Made by a program: the position numbers and the translations under genes. The notes under the pieces were generated by a model, which did no database searches, was not told the origin of the DNA, and worked only from the letters and a program-made list of their open reading frames with translations. Shown here piece after piece: positions 10,128-19,284 of a stretch of 64,000 bases of DNA. Location: contig JARUPY010000087.1 of the NCBI GenBank assembly GCA_029817715.1, positions 372,001 through 436,000 on the forward strand, written 5' to 3'. This DNA is from Melastoma dodecandrum (taxonomy: Eukaryota; Streptophyta; Magnoliopsida; Myrtales; Melastomataceae). Positions within the stretch are counted from its first letter, which is position 1. The number at the start of each line of letters is the position of its first letter.

Positions 10128-12770
10128 TTGCTGGAAAGTCTGAGTGGGTATATTCTGTTCGCTTTTGCGGTATTCGGTTTTATTCCAAAATATTCGGAAT
10201 GGCTTGAAGACACAGTCTCTCGTGATGAAGCAGTTCTCAGAAATGCCAACATATTTGATGACATATGTTGCTCGTGCTATAGTTATGGCCGTAGCTCTGA
10301 TGTCATGCGGGTTTCTGTGAAGCTTGGTGTCCGGAGTTTAATGTCCTTGAAATCGCGTGGAGTTTTTTTAATGTCTCTTTGGGATCTCTATAAGCTTGGT
10401 GAGCTTCCTATTTATGGCATAATTTATGAGGAGATGATCCCTTCCTTGAAAGAACTTACTGGTTCGAACTCGCGAAGCAGATTTCTTTCGAAGAGCTGCA
10501 CATATCTATTTGCGGCATTTTCTCGTCTTATGGAGCAAAACACTGAGGATGACTGAAGTAGATAGAAAAATAAATATGTCATGAGTAAGGGAGTTGTTCC
10601 TATGTCATCTTGGATCAAGATTTGGTTCAGGGGAGAAGAAAAATATATTAGGCATCCAAGGCGCGTGCCGAAGAAATCAACTCGTCAAAAGAAATCTCAT
10701 AATCCTAAATGGCCAATAGCAAACGCATCTCCTTGGAGCCACAAGGAAGTAGGAGTATTTGAGGATTTGGGCATTAGTGAAGAAATGCATTTGCAGACTT
10801 ATCTTTTTGTCATCATCGCCTGTTTGTTATGCGTATTTGTATTCCCGTGCGACAAAGCATATATACGTCAGGAAACATTCTAGGTAGCGAGCTTGATGGC
10901 AGTGGGAAAATGCTTTAGCCTTGCGGTTCCTGTTTTGGCTATCACATACCGAGGACTGAATGAGATTTGCAGCTCCACTCTTGTCGGGACTTCTAAAGTC
11001 TGTTTTCCAGTGCATTACATGTACGAATGGTTATCGTTATATTTTCAGACTCACTTTCCTATCTCAAACGTTGTTGTTGGACCTGAGATGGTTGGTTATT
11101 CTGGTGAAGGTGGGGCGCATTACTTTGATGCTCGTGCGGCTCGATAACTTATTCATGATGGAGGGAATGTATATTGGTGTCATAACTTCTTCCACAGGAA
11201 GGGCGGTATTTGGATCGAGGATTCTTCTAACTCAGATGAGAACTCATTGAGCTTTTTCATAAGCATCCGATCATGTTATTTGACATTAAGACACGGCAAC
11301 TCCTTTATTGTGGAACCTTATTATCTTCCACACTTCAGCCATCAGCTTGGGTTTTGCACGGACATTCCACATATACTGACGTTTGACATACGATCCTCCT
11401 CATTCGATGAAGGGCACATATAGTGGCATCTCTTGGTACGAAACGAGACTAATTGTCGATTGTATGTGCCTAGCACTCTCGTTTCCCACACTGATTTGGA
11501 CACATTGTATGAAGAGGTACTCTAAATGGTGGAGAAAGAAGCATGATGATTTCCTCAAACGAGCGATAGAGGCACTGATTGATGTGATACGTCATCCTCC
11601 ACGCAAAGTTGATGATACTCGAGAGAAGCCAGCCAAGCCGGTCGGCATATCCCAGAAGAAAATGTCTTTACCACCAAATATAGGTATTTATAAACATATG
11701 TATCCTTCTATTTGTTTGTTTTGTTTTACCTGGTTAACAAACATGCATTGTTTTCATCGACAGCTACATATTCTGAAAAGTCACATACTCCATATGACAA
11801 CAGACATTTCAAGAGGCAAAGGCGTTCAAGGCATGCATCCCGGGACTTCAATGTAGTCGAAGACGTGCCAGATGACATCCAGCTGGCAATGAGTTGGTGG
11901 CATCTTATATCATTTAGGCACATATTTAAAATGATTCGTGCCTTACCTCAGCTTTGTCTGCTATTGCAGCTTGCGAATGAGTTGGTAGATTTCATGGGTG
12001 ACAATGGTGAGCCTTCCGTATTGAGCCCTTTTGGTCCAGAGCTCTAAAACCGCTTCACGAGGATAAGCATACCATGAAGGAAGTGATCTAGCCTAAGGGA
12101 AACAAAGTGTTAATCTAGTCTCAACTACACCCGCCCTATCATCTTTCTGCTTCGATTCTATAGCCTCGCGAGGATATAAGAAGTTTCAACTAGTATTTGG
12201 GATGATATCAAGGAGAAGGTTTCGAGGACCCCTTTCAGCAGAGGACATGTTATTGCCGAGGAGATTAAGGATGCTCTCAATCTAATCGATAAATGCGAGC
12301 ATTTGGATCTGACTCTCATTCACTCTTTGATCAAGAAGTATACAGATAGCTTCATGCGATACTCAGACTTAGCAACTACTACTAAAGGAGTGATGATTAC
12401 CGCAAATCGTGATAAAGATGTGGCGTTGATCAGAAGTTGTCTCGTTGAAGCCGAAGCTGAAGAGAAGAGTATCATGATGGAGAAGACCAACTTAGAGGGC
12501 CAGCTTACTGAAGATGGGATTCGGATTGAAGAGCTCAAACGATAATTATCTGATTGGATTAAGACCAAGGTGGATTGGGAGGACATTCTCAAGAAGGTTA
12601 TAACAAAGGCTGATGACGTGGCTACAAAGGTTAAGGGCTTGAAAGAATCCATGCGTGCCTTGGAGGGAGTCAACGTGGTCCATGACGAAGATTTTCAGTC
12701 TTTGGAAGAGTTTCGCAAGTTGATAAAGACCTCGCGCGAGGAGATTGCACAATTTATTATGGAGCCTTGA
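10128..12770 (+). pseudogene. Plant mobile domain (PMD, aminotransferase-like) protein, degenerate
   Basis: Translated pieces follow the known order of PMD proteins, which are transposon-derived and related to the MAIN/MAIL family. KYSEWLEDTVSRDEAVLR and SLWDLYKLGELPIYG with ELTGSNS lie at 10128-10556. SSWIKIWFRG then CVFVFPCDKAYIR lie at 10581-10883. FSLAVPVLAITYRGLNEI, VCFPVHYMYEWL and GGAHYFDARAAR lie at 10893-11147. LRHGNSFIVEPYYLPHFSHQ and GFCTDIP follow to about 11380, then YSKWWRKKHDDFLKRA at 11383-11660. A probable intron (GTATTTATAA to TCGACAG) spans about 11685-11761. The C-terminal part (12180-12770) is charged and helical (EAEAEEKSIMMEKTNLEGQL). At least four frame changes and an in-frame stop (12543-12545) break it. 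The true start is not visible. The family is linked to transposon silencing in Arabidopsis, but this copy is unlikely to make a full protein. Confidence 0.8.
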
Positions 12771-12852
12771 GTTTTTTTAATTAATTTATACTTTGGAATT
12801 TGATTTCCCTATGTTATGTCGGACTATAATAATCTTTTTCCTTTAATAACAT

Positions 12853-12992
12853 GGTTCAGAGCTTGTGTGGACCAGGATTATTTCATAATCTATTTATTAT
12901 ATCGTTCACAGTTCATACTCGTGCAGGCCAGGTTTATGGCATTTATTTAGCCGTTCATAGTTTATATTCGTGCGGGCCAGAGGTATTATATA
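12853..12992. repeat. About 50-bp tandem repeat, nearly three copies
   Basis: Units start at 12853, 12904 and 12953. They share GTTCAYAGTTYATAYTCGTG and GGCCAGG, and the first unit is the most diverged. It sits directly after the PMD pseudogene stop and may be its 3' untranslated region or flank. Confidence 0.6.
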
Positions 12993-13805
12993 AAGATCTC
13001 TTTTTTTTTTTTTCTTTTTACCCTTTCTAGTAGACTGGAACTAACCAAATCAAGACTCATTCAAACAATTTCTCTGATGATAATGAAGTGTGCACATATT
13101 TGGAAATTGTTGCTTCCAAAGGGGCATTTAACTTCATGTCGATTCTATAAGCGTACTATCGACGAACGTTCTCGTCAAAAAAGACATATTGCATTGATCG
13201 TCACTTTTGTGCGGTAGCAATAACGATAACAAGGTTTTGGGAGGCACAAGTGAAGAATAATGAATATATAAAGACAAATTTTAAACTTTTATTAGAACTA
13301 ATACACAAGAAAGTCAGGGGCCATGGCTCTCTCCGGTCCCTTTGTGGTGCCGCCACTCCAACTAGGAACGGAGGCTGGGGCTGCATTGGCGGGACCTCAA
13401 TTCCACAGTCCTTGCGCCACGCTGCTTACCGATTACTTCATGTTGCATCTTCTATTGAACGGATCCGCAAAGCTAAATAAGTTGAGGGATTTTCTATTGT
13501 ATTTTGTACCCAATATTAGTTTCGCCTAATATCTCTTGACCTACTCAAGGAACAGCTTCGTTTCCCTTCCTCACATTCCCGAATCTCCGACAGTACACGG
13601 TATAAAAGCACTACATGCAAAACATTATATAATATCAACCAGTTGAATCAACAAAAAAAAGTAAAAAACCCCAAAAGAGAAATGAACATAAACATCATTA
13701 TCCCCACAACGATTCCTAAATCCCCTCCCTTCATAATTTTTATTTTATTTTATTTTTAAGTCTTATGCTGGGTTAGCCCATTAAGATCCTCGACTATCCT
13801 TCCAG
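12993..13805. other. No gene recognised
   Basis: A/T-rich DNA with a G/C-rich island at about 13310-13440. Overlapping short open frames there (13250-13529) show no family motif. It lies between the PMD pseudogene and the integrase remnant. Confidence 0.5.
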
Positions 13806-14100
13806 GAACTAGAAGCTTTGGATGAAAATCGTCTTGAAGCCCAACAACTAATTGAGTGCTACCAGGCAAGGATGTCGAAATCGTTTAACAAGAAAGTACG
13901 ACGTCGCTCCTTTCAAGTTAGTGAACTTGTTTTGGCGGTTCGAAGACCTATAATTGTCACACATAAGACTGAAAGCAAATTTACATTCAAATGGGAATGG
14001 TTCATACGTAATCCAAGAAGCTTACAACAAGATGGTTGATCAAGATGGAGTACGCGTCAGACCGATCAATGGGAAGTTCATGAAGCGATATAGTCGACTA
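13806..14100 (+). pseudogene. C-terminal end of a Tat-type gypsy integrase
   Basis: The plus strand reads LEALDENRLEAQQLIECYQ, then FNKKVRRRSFQVSELVLAVRRPI, and after a one-frame shift near 14005 continues YVIQEAYNKMVDQDGVRVRP with INGKFMKRY. This order is the typical C-terminus of Tat-group polyproteins, where a small beta-barrel domain (VGDxVL-like, here VSELVLAV) follows the catalytic core. The catalytic core itself is absent. The orientation is plus, unlike the minus-strand gag pieces that follow. It may be the 3' part of the element whose candidate long LTR lies at 19285-22205, later split by insertions. Confidence 0.8.
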
Positions 14101-14384
14101 CGGGTTCTTCCTCCATTGGCGAGTATTAGTTATCTTGATCATGCTCACCACGTGCCGCGTGTTGTAGAAGCGATTCAGAAACTCCATTTTCAATTGTTCC
14201 CAACCATCAATGGTACCTGGCTTGAGGTCAATGTACCAGTCAAAAGTATTTCACTTCAGAGAGCGAACAAACTACTTAACCATTGTTGCAAGTGTCAATG
14301 AAATGAGTCACATGTTGACGTGGAATCCCCTTTCCATTGAACTGTTGGAAATATGGAGGTTGATATCTTACGGGCATTTTGATG
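14101..14384 (+). other. Sequence after integrase remnant, no gene recognised
   Basis: A reading continues a short way past the integrase (14101-14301) without a motif that I know. It ends where the duplicated minus-strand gag block begins. Confidence 0.4.
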
Positions 14385-14449
14385 CCTTCGATTCTTCAAC
14401 TGTAAGGCTTATAGTATGCCGAAGATGATGATGATTTGCCCTGAAGCTC

Positions 14450-15365
14450 CCCCTTCACCGCTTCTTTATTAAACCCATCATTGCTTTTGCCGGAATTGGA
14501 TCATCAACAACAGAAGCGTTCTTTGCCAAATGATCAATATCCATGGCCCCCTTTCCTTTGTCAACTAGGGTGCTCGAACTTTCCTCCATAGATGTTTTTT
14601 CGGCATCTTTACTCTCTAGTTGGGGATGTAGTCCATTTGTTGGTTTCTTTCTTTCATGATAGTCATCATAGAATCCACAGTTTTTGTGAGAGCTGCGACC
14701 TGATCTTCAAGTGAAGGAGTATCTGCCAAGATCACTGGCATGAATTCAAAACCTTTAGTTTAATCAGCTTTTGGAAGGAATCCGATGGAGAGTTACCGAC
14801 GAGATATTTTCAAAATTTATTTGCGGCACAGGAGAAACGAGAACCTTGCCGAAAGGAGTGTCATCAACAGTTGGTTGAGATAACTTAGGGGAGATGGCTC
14901 TAAGCATTTCCTCTATTTCCTCAGTTTTTTTTGCGAGTCTTAACCACATATTGGGCATATGTTCACATTGGAGAGCCCCCCTCGTTGAGAACATCCATGT
15001 AAGACGGAGAAGCCTTGGGAGAGATGGACTTGAGCATTTCTTCTATTTCCTCGGCATGTTTGCACGTTTTAACCATAGACTGGGCAAAATTCCACTTTGG
15101 AGAGTCCCCTTCATTGAGAATGTTCTTTTTAGCAACATCCATGTAAGATGGAGATGCTTTAGGGGAGATGGACTTGAGCAATTCTTCAGTCTCTTTGTAT
15201 AAGTCAGCAACGGTCCTAGCCTTGACCAACTTTGAAAACTCAGCAGATGAACTGGGTGAGAGTGAAGGAAAAGCAACAAGTCGATTGTACGCGACAACAT
15301 TCTTGACATTAATCATCTTTAGCGGCATGTGAATTCCTCGAAGTAAAGAGATGAGAGGTAGATAT
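14450..15365 (-). pseudogene. Gag-like protein with internal repeats, family N copy 1
   Basis: Reading starts after the primer-binding site and encodes MPLKMINVKNVVAYNRL, then a tail of repeated units. Each unit contains EEIEEMLKSISPKASPSYMD followed by NEGDSPKWNFAQ. The first two units are 48 residues (144 bp) apart and a third, shorter one follows. The later part reads FGKVLVSPVPQINFENIS, as in other plant gypsy gag proteins. An in-frame TGA (14963-14965) replaces an expected Trp codon in the motif SPxWTYAQ, and there are further frame changes near 14990, 14810 and 14620. The repeats look like amphipathic helices and could be a coiled-coil spacer. The protein is not functional here. Confidence 0.7.
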
Positions 15366-15384
15366 GGTCCCACTGGGCGTACCA
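15366..15384 (-). other. Primer-binding site, family N copy 1
   Basis: The minus strand reads TGGTACGCCCAGTGGGACC, starting six bases after the LTR end. Copy 2 has the same site with one change at 17456-17474. A site of this type is common in plant gypsy elements. I do not assign the tRNA. Confidence 0.75.
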
Positions 15385-15390
15385 GAAATT

Positions 15391-16180
15391 TGTGAACACT
15401 AAAATCTCATGGAGAAATATCAGCGTACAAATTATCATATTAAAAATGTATAGCGAGTTTTGTCTCTAGTCACGAATGAAGCACGTGACTCCTCTGATTC
15501 GATCTTTGAAGACTAACGGTTATGGATGATGATCATGAGCTCTCACAGAATATCAGCAGAGCCTCGGTGTGATATATTGACGAAGTCGTCGGGGCCTTTG
15601 AGTATGATCCGCGGCACTTCAGTAGGTTGATGAAGTCGTCGGGGCCTTTGGGCGTGATCCGACCGAACTTCGACAGCTTGATGCAGTTACCTGGGCCATT
15701 GGGCGTTATCCGACAGAGCTTGGAGACGTGTTGCATAAGAACACTGGGGCGACAGACGTCGGCAGAGCTTCGGGGAACGGGAAGCGGCGAGAATCTTCAA
15801 GTGCTCCAAGAGTCTTCTCTCCACTTATGTGTGTAGTGTGTGATGTGTTATGGCTTGAGGAGGTCTCTATTTATAGGGCTCCAGGACTGCTTTAATTTAG
15901 GAAGCTGGTAATCTAATATTAGGTTGCTTCCCATGGACCGGGCTATGAGCCAGGCTTGAACTTGGGCTTAGTTAGCCCAAAATAATTATGTTTGGGTTGG
16001 GCTTGTAACCGTTTTGTGAACTTGTAAGAATACACGGGTTGAGCTTTCACTTCTTTCACAGTCTGAATGCTTTCCATTTCGTGGATTTAATGTTTGTGGC
16101 CTATTTACAATCCTTACAAATTAGACTTAATATGGGGCCAATGTTATGTTGACACTATAGACAAAAATTTAATGTCTACG
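15391..16180 (-). repeat. LTR of family N copy 1 (790 bp)
   Basis: Almost the same length as the solo LTR at 5698-6488 and similar along its whole length, including the 51-bp triplication and the TATA box at 15868-15875 (minus strand TATAAATAGAGACC). The 5' end reads CGTAGACATTAAA, so the first base of the terminal TG is mutated. Confidence 0.8.
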
Positions 16181-16464
16181 GATATGATAGTGATCTTCAT
16201 AACTCCTTGAAGGGATATTGGAGTTACTTCTCAGTTGCAACTTCATCGTAGGGGTACATAATTCATTAAAGATAGTGCACTTTCGCGATACAGATCATTT
16301 TACCAACATTGTTTGTGTAGATTATGCTCTCATCATTCAAATTTGAAGCTTTCTCACCGGTTTGTGAAATGGTTTTCCCAACATTCCCTTCATCTTTCTT
16401 CAGCGGCTTCATAGGAACTTGAAGGAAGAAGGATCACAACGCTTGAATTTATCAAGCGTTGAGC
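16181..16464 (-). other. Segment between family N copies, no clear gene
   Basis: Minus strand encodes KPLKKDEGNVGKTISQTG and a short continuation, which may be more of the same element's coding region, but there is no recognisable domain. Confidence 0.4.
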
Positions 16465-16489
16465 CCTTCGATTCTTCAACTGTAAGGCT

Positions 16490-17455
16490 TATATTATGCC
16501 GAAGATGATGATCATTTGCCCTCAAGCTCCCCCTTCACCACTTCTTTATTAATCCCATCACTGCTTTTGCCGGAATTGGGTCATCAACAATAGAAGCGTG
16601 CTTTGCCAAATGATCAATATCCATGGCCCTATTTCCTTTGTCAACTTGGGTGCACAAACTTTCCTCCATAGATGTTTTGTCAGCATCTTTACTCTCCAGC
16701 TTTTTGACGATGTAGTCCATTTGCTGCTCTCTTTCTTTCATGATAATCAGCATAGAATACACAGTATTTGTCAGAGCTTTGACATGACCTTCAAGTGAAG
16801 GAGTATCTGCCAAGATCATTGGCATGAATTCAAAACCTTTAGTTGAATCAGCTTTTGGGAAGGAATCCGATGGAGAGTTGCTTGACGAGATATTTTTAAA
16901 ATTTATTTGCGGCACGGGAGAAACGAGAACCTTACCGAAAGGAGTGTCACCAACAGTTGGTTGAGACAACTTAGGGTAAACGGTTCTAAGCATTTCCTCT
17001 ATTTCCTCAGTTTGTTTGCAAGTCTTAGCCACATATTGGGCATATGTTCACTTTGGAGAGCCACCCTCGTTGAGAACATCCATGTAAGACGGAGAAGTCT
17101 TGGGAGAGATAACTTGAGCATTTCTTCTATTTCCACGGCCTGTTTGCACGTCTTATCCATATACTGGGCAAAATTCCACTTTGGAGAGTCCCCTTCATTG
17201 AGAATGTTCTTTTCAGCAACATCCTTGTAAGATGGAGATGCCTTAGGAGAGATGGACTTGAGCAATTCTTCAGTCTCTTTGTATAACTCAGCAACGGTCC
17301 TAGACTTGACCAACTTTGGAAACTCAACAGACGAAGAGCCCCTGGGTGAGAGTGAAGGGAAACCAACAAGTCGATTGTACGCGACAACATTCTTGACATT
17401 AATCATCTTTAGCGGCATGTGAATTCCTCGAAGTAAAGAGATGAAAGGTAGATAT
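16490..17455 (-). pseudogene. Gag-like protein, family N copy 2
   Basis: Encodes MPLKMINVKNVVAYNRL, the 48-residue helical repeats, and after the shared in-frame TGA (17048-17050) a longer open part at 16535-17032 that reads FGKVLVSPVPQINFKNI, then FEFMPMILADTPSLEGHVKA and QQMDYIVKKLESKD. The last section is predicted to be a coiled coil and matches the usual C-terminal half of this gag class (FMPVMITD-like start). It is longer and better kept than copy 1. No zinc knuckle was seen. Confidence 0.7.
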
Positions 17456-17474
17456 GGTCCCACTGGGCATACCA
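17456..17474 (-). other. Primer-binding site, family N copy 2
   Basis: The minus strand reads TGGTATGCCCAGTGGGACC, one base different from copy 1, six bases after the LTR end at 17481. Confidence 0.7.
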
Positions 17475-17480
17475 GAAATT

Positions 17481-17790
17481 TGTGAACAGTAAATCTCACG
17501 GAGAAATATCAGCGTACAAATTATCGTATTAAAAATGTATAGCGGGTTCTGTCTCTAATCACGGATGAAACACGTGATTCCTCTGATTCGATCTTTGAAA
17601 AATAACGGTTGTGAATGATGATCTTGAGCTCTCACAGAATATCAGCAGTGCTTCGGAGTGATATCTTGACGAAGTCGTCGGGGCCTTTGAGCATGATCCG
17701 ACGGCACTTCAGCAGCTTGATGAAGTCGTCACAGCCTTTGGGCGTGATCCGGCAGGACTTCAACATCTTGATGCAATTACTCGGGCCTTT
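17481..17790 (-). repeat. Truncated LTR of family N copy 2
   Basis: The 3' 310 bp of the family N LTR, including the 51-bp repeats. It breaks off inside the third repeat, where it joins the gag sequence of the next piece. Confidence 0.75.
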
Positions 17791-17982
17791 GGAATCCGAT
17801 GGAGAGTTACCTGACGAGATATTTTCAAAATTTATTTGCGGCACTCGAGATACGAGAACCTTGCCGAAAGGAGTGTCACCAAAAGTTGGTTGAGATAACT
17901 TAGGGGAGACAACTCTAAGCATTTCCTTTATTTCCTCAGTTTGTTTGCGTGTCTTAGCCACATATTGAGCGTATGTTCACAT
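17791..17982 (-). pseudogene. Gag fragment of family N, copy 3
   Basis: Encodes TRKQTEEIKEMLRVVSPKLS and FGKVLVSRVPQINFENIS, the middle of the family N gag, fused head-on to the broken LTR at 17790. The TGA seen in copies 1 and 2 is also here at 17977-17979. The piece stops near 17982. Confidence 0.75.
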
Positions 17983-19284
17983 GAGGACCAGGACATGGGC
18001 TATGAAAGTACTTGTGCCTTCAATGGAATTCATACACGAGCACTACCTCAGTACACTAACTCCAAATAGGTTTACGTACACAAAGGCGGTCATTTCTTAA
18101 ACATTTGTGTGCCATTTGCATTAAAACCATCAGTTTTTAACAAATGTTTCTGGGTGAGAAATGGAGAAGGCAAACCCATTCCCAAACACTCACCCCAGAG
18201 AGACGAGTGTAAACACCGTGAGATTTTCCTATAAAAGTGTCTAGGCGGATGAAAAATCCTTTGACGAAAGATGCCAAACCGGGATGAGATCAAACGTTCT
18301 TTTTACCCCAAACACGTTAATTATTGTTTGTCTCAGAACTAAAGTTTCTGTGTTCGTCACTCTCACTGAGTATACAGATCACCTTGCATCAAAGTTGCTG
18401 GAAATCCTGTAAAGCCAGAAGTGGCGTACTATAGAGATAACACTTCCTCAAGGTTCGAGCAAAAAGGTACCACTAACAGATTTGTGTGCCAGTCGAGTCG
18501 TTCCTAAGGACAAAACATCTTCATCAACCCACCAAAAAACACAAATTGGAAAAAATCTTAGAGAATATCTTCAATATACCAATAAATATGGGGCATATCC
18601 CGCACGTTGATAAAAAAAGGAAAATTAGCGTAAAGACTGAAGACTTCAAGAGCAAAACGAAAAAAAAAGAGTAACATTAAAGCACTAGGGCCAACATAGA
18701 CGGTCGCAAGTGCAAAGGAGTTATTCCAAAAATAAGAAAAACACATGAGCCAATCACTAATCCTGATGGAACGCCTTGATTGGCCCACTATCTAAAAAAT
18801 GGAGAATTTGCTCGGACGATGAAATCGCTACAATTCAATAGCTTTTGATGAGGTCCTTAAACTTCTTATCTCAAAACAACGATTTTTAAAGCCTTATGAC
18901 AGAACCACATTCCAACCAGGCAATAATTCATTTGACCGGCACATGAGCATCCAAGTCAAAGGAATTTTGAAATCCAATCAAGACAGCTTTCCGAAATAAG
19001 AGTGATCCATGAGAGAAGTTAAGAAGTCCTGCACCAAACTTACTCAGAAACAATCTCTGTGACTTTCATCAAAATGAAGCATGTCATACATTAATGCAAT
19101 ACATGTTTGGTTATCCCCGTAGTTCACGGGGTCTCATTTATAACTAACAATTTTCTTATTATGATCCCAAAGTGATCAAAAGTGCAGGTCGATTAAGAGT
19201 ACCTCGAATTCACAATTTGGGGTATCTATGATATCCTTGTGTTAAAATTTTCCAAAAAAAATTCTCTTACAAGAAGGGGCAAAC
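17983..19284 (+). other. No gene recognised; ends in a polypurine-like tract
   Basis: No convincing coding signal in either strand. The last bases (about 19272-19284, AGAAGGGGCAAAC) look like the polypurine tract that precedes a Tat-type 3' LTR. The stretch may be the non-coding 3' region of the element whose integrase end is at 13806-14100. Confidence 0.4.

Larger units (their letters stand above)
14385..16180 (-). mobile_element. Non-autonomous gypsy family N, copy 1 (LTR, PBS, gag)
   Basis: Minus strand order is LTR (16180-15391), primer-binding site (15384-15366), gag-like region (15365 to about 14450) and a short tail ending at 14385. The tail end is shared exactly with copy 2 at about 16465 (both begin CCTTCGATTCTTCAACTG on the plus strand). 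No protease, reverse transcriptase or integrase belongs to it. The common end suggests that both copies descend from one already truncated source, or that a larger duplication copied them together. Confidence 0.7.
16465..17790 (-). mobile_element. Non-autonomous gypsy family N, copy 2 (truncated LTR, PBS, gag)
   Basis: A second copy of the same arrangement as copy 1: truncated LTR (17790-17481), primer-binding site (17474-17456), gag (about 17455-16490) and the same left terminus. The LTR is cut after about 310 bp and joins another gag piece. Confidence 0.75.
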
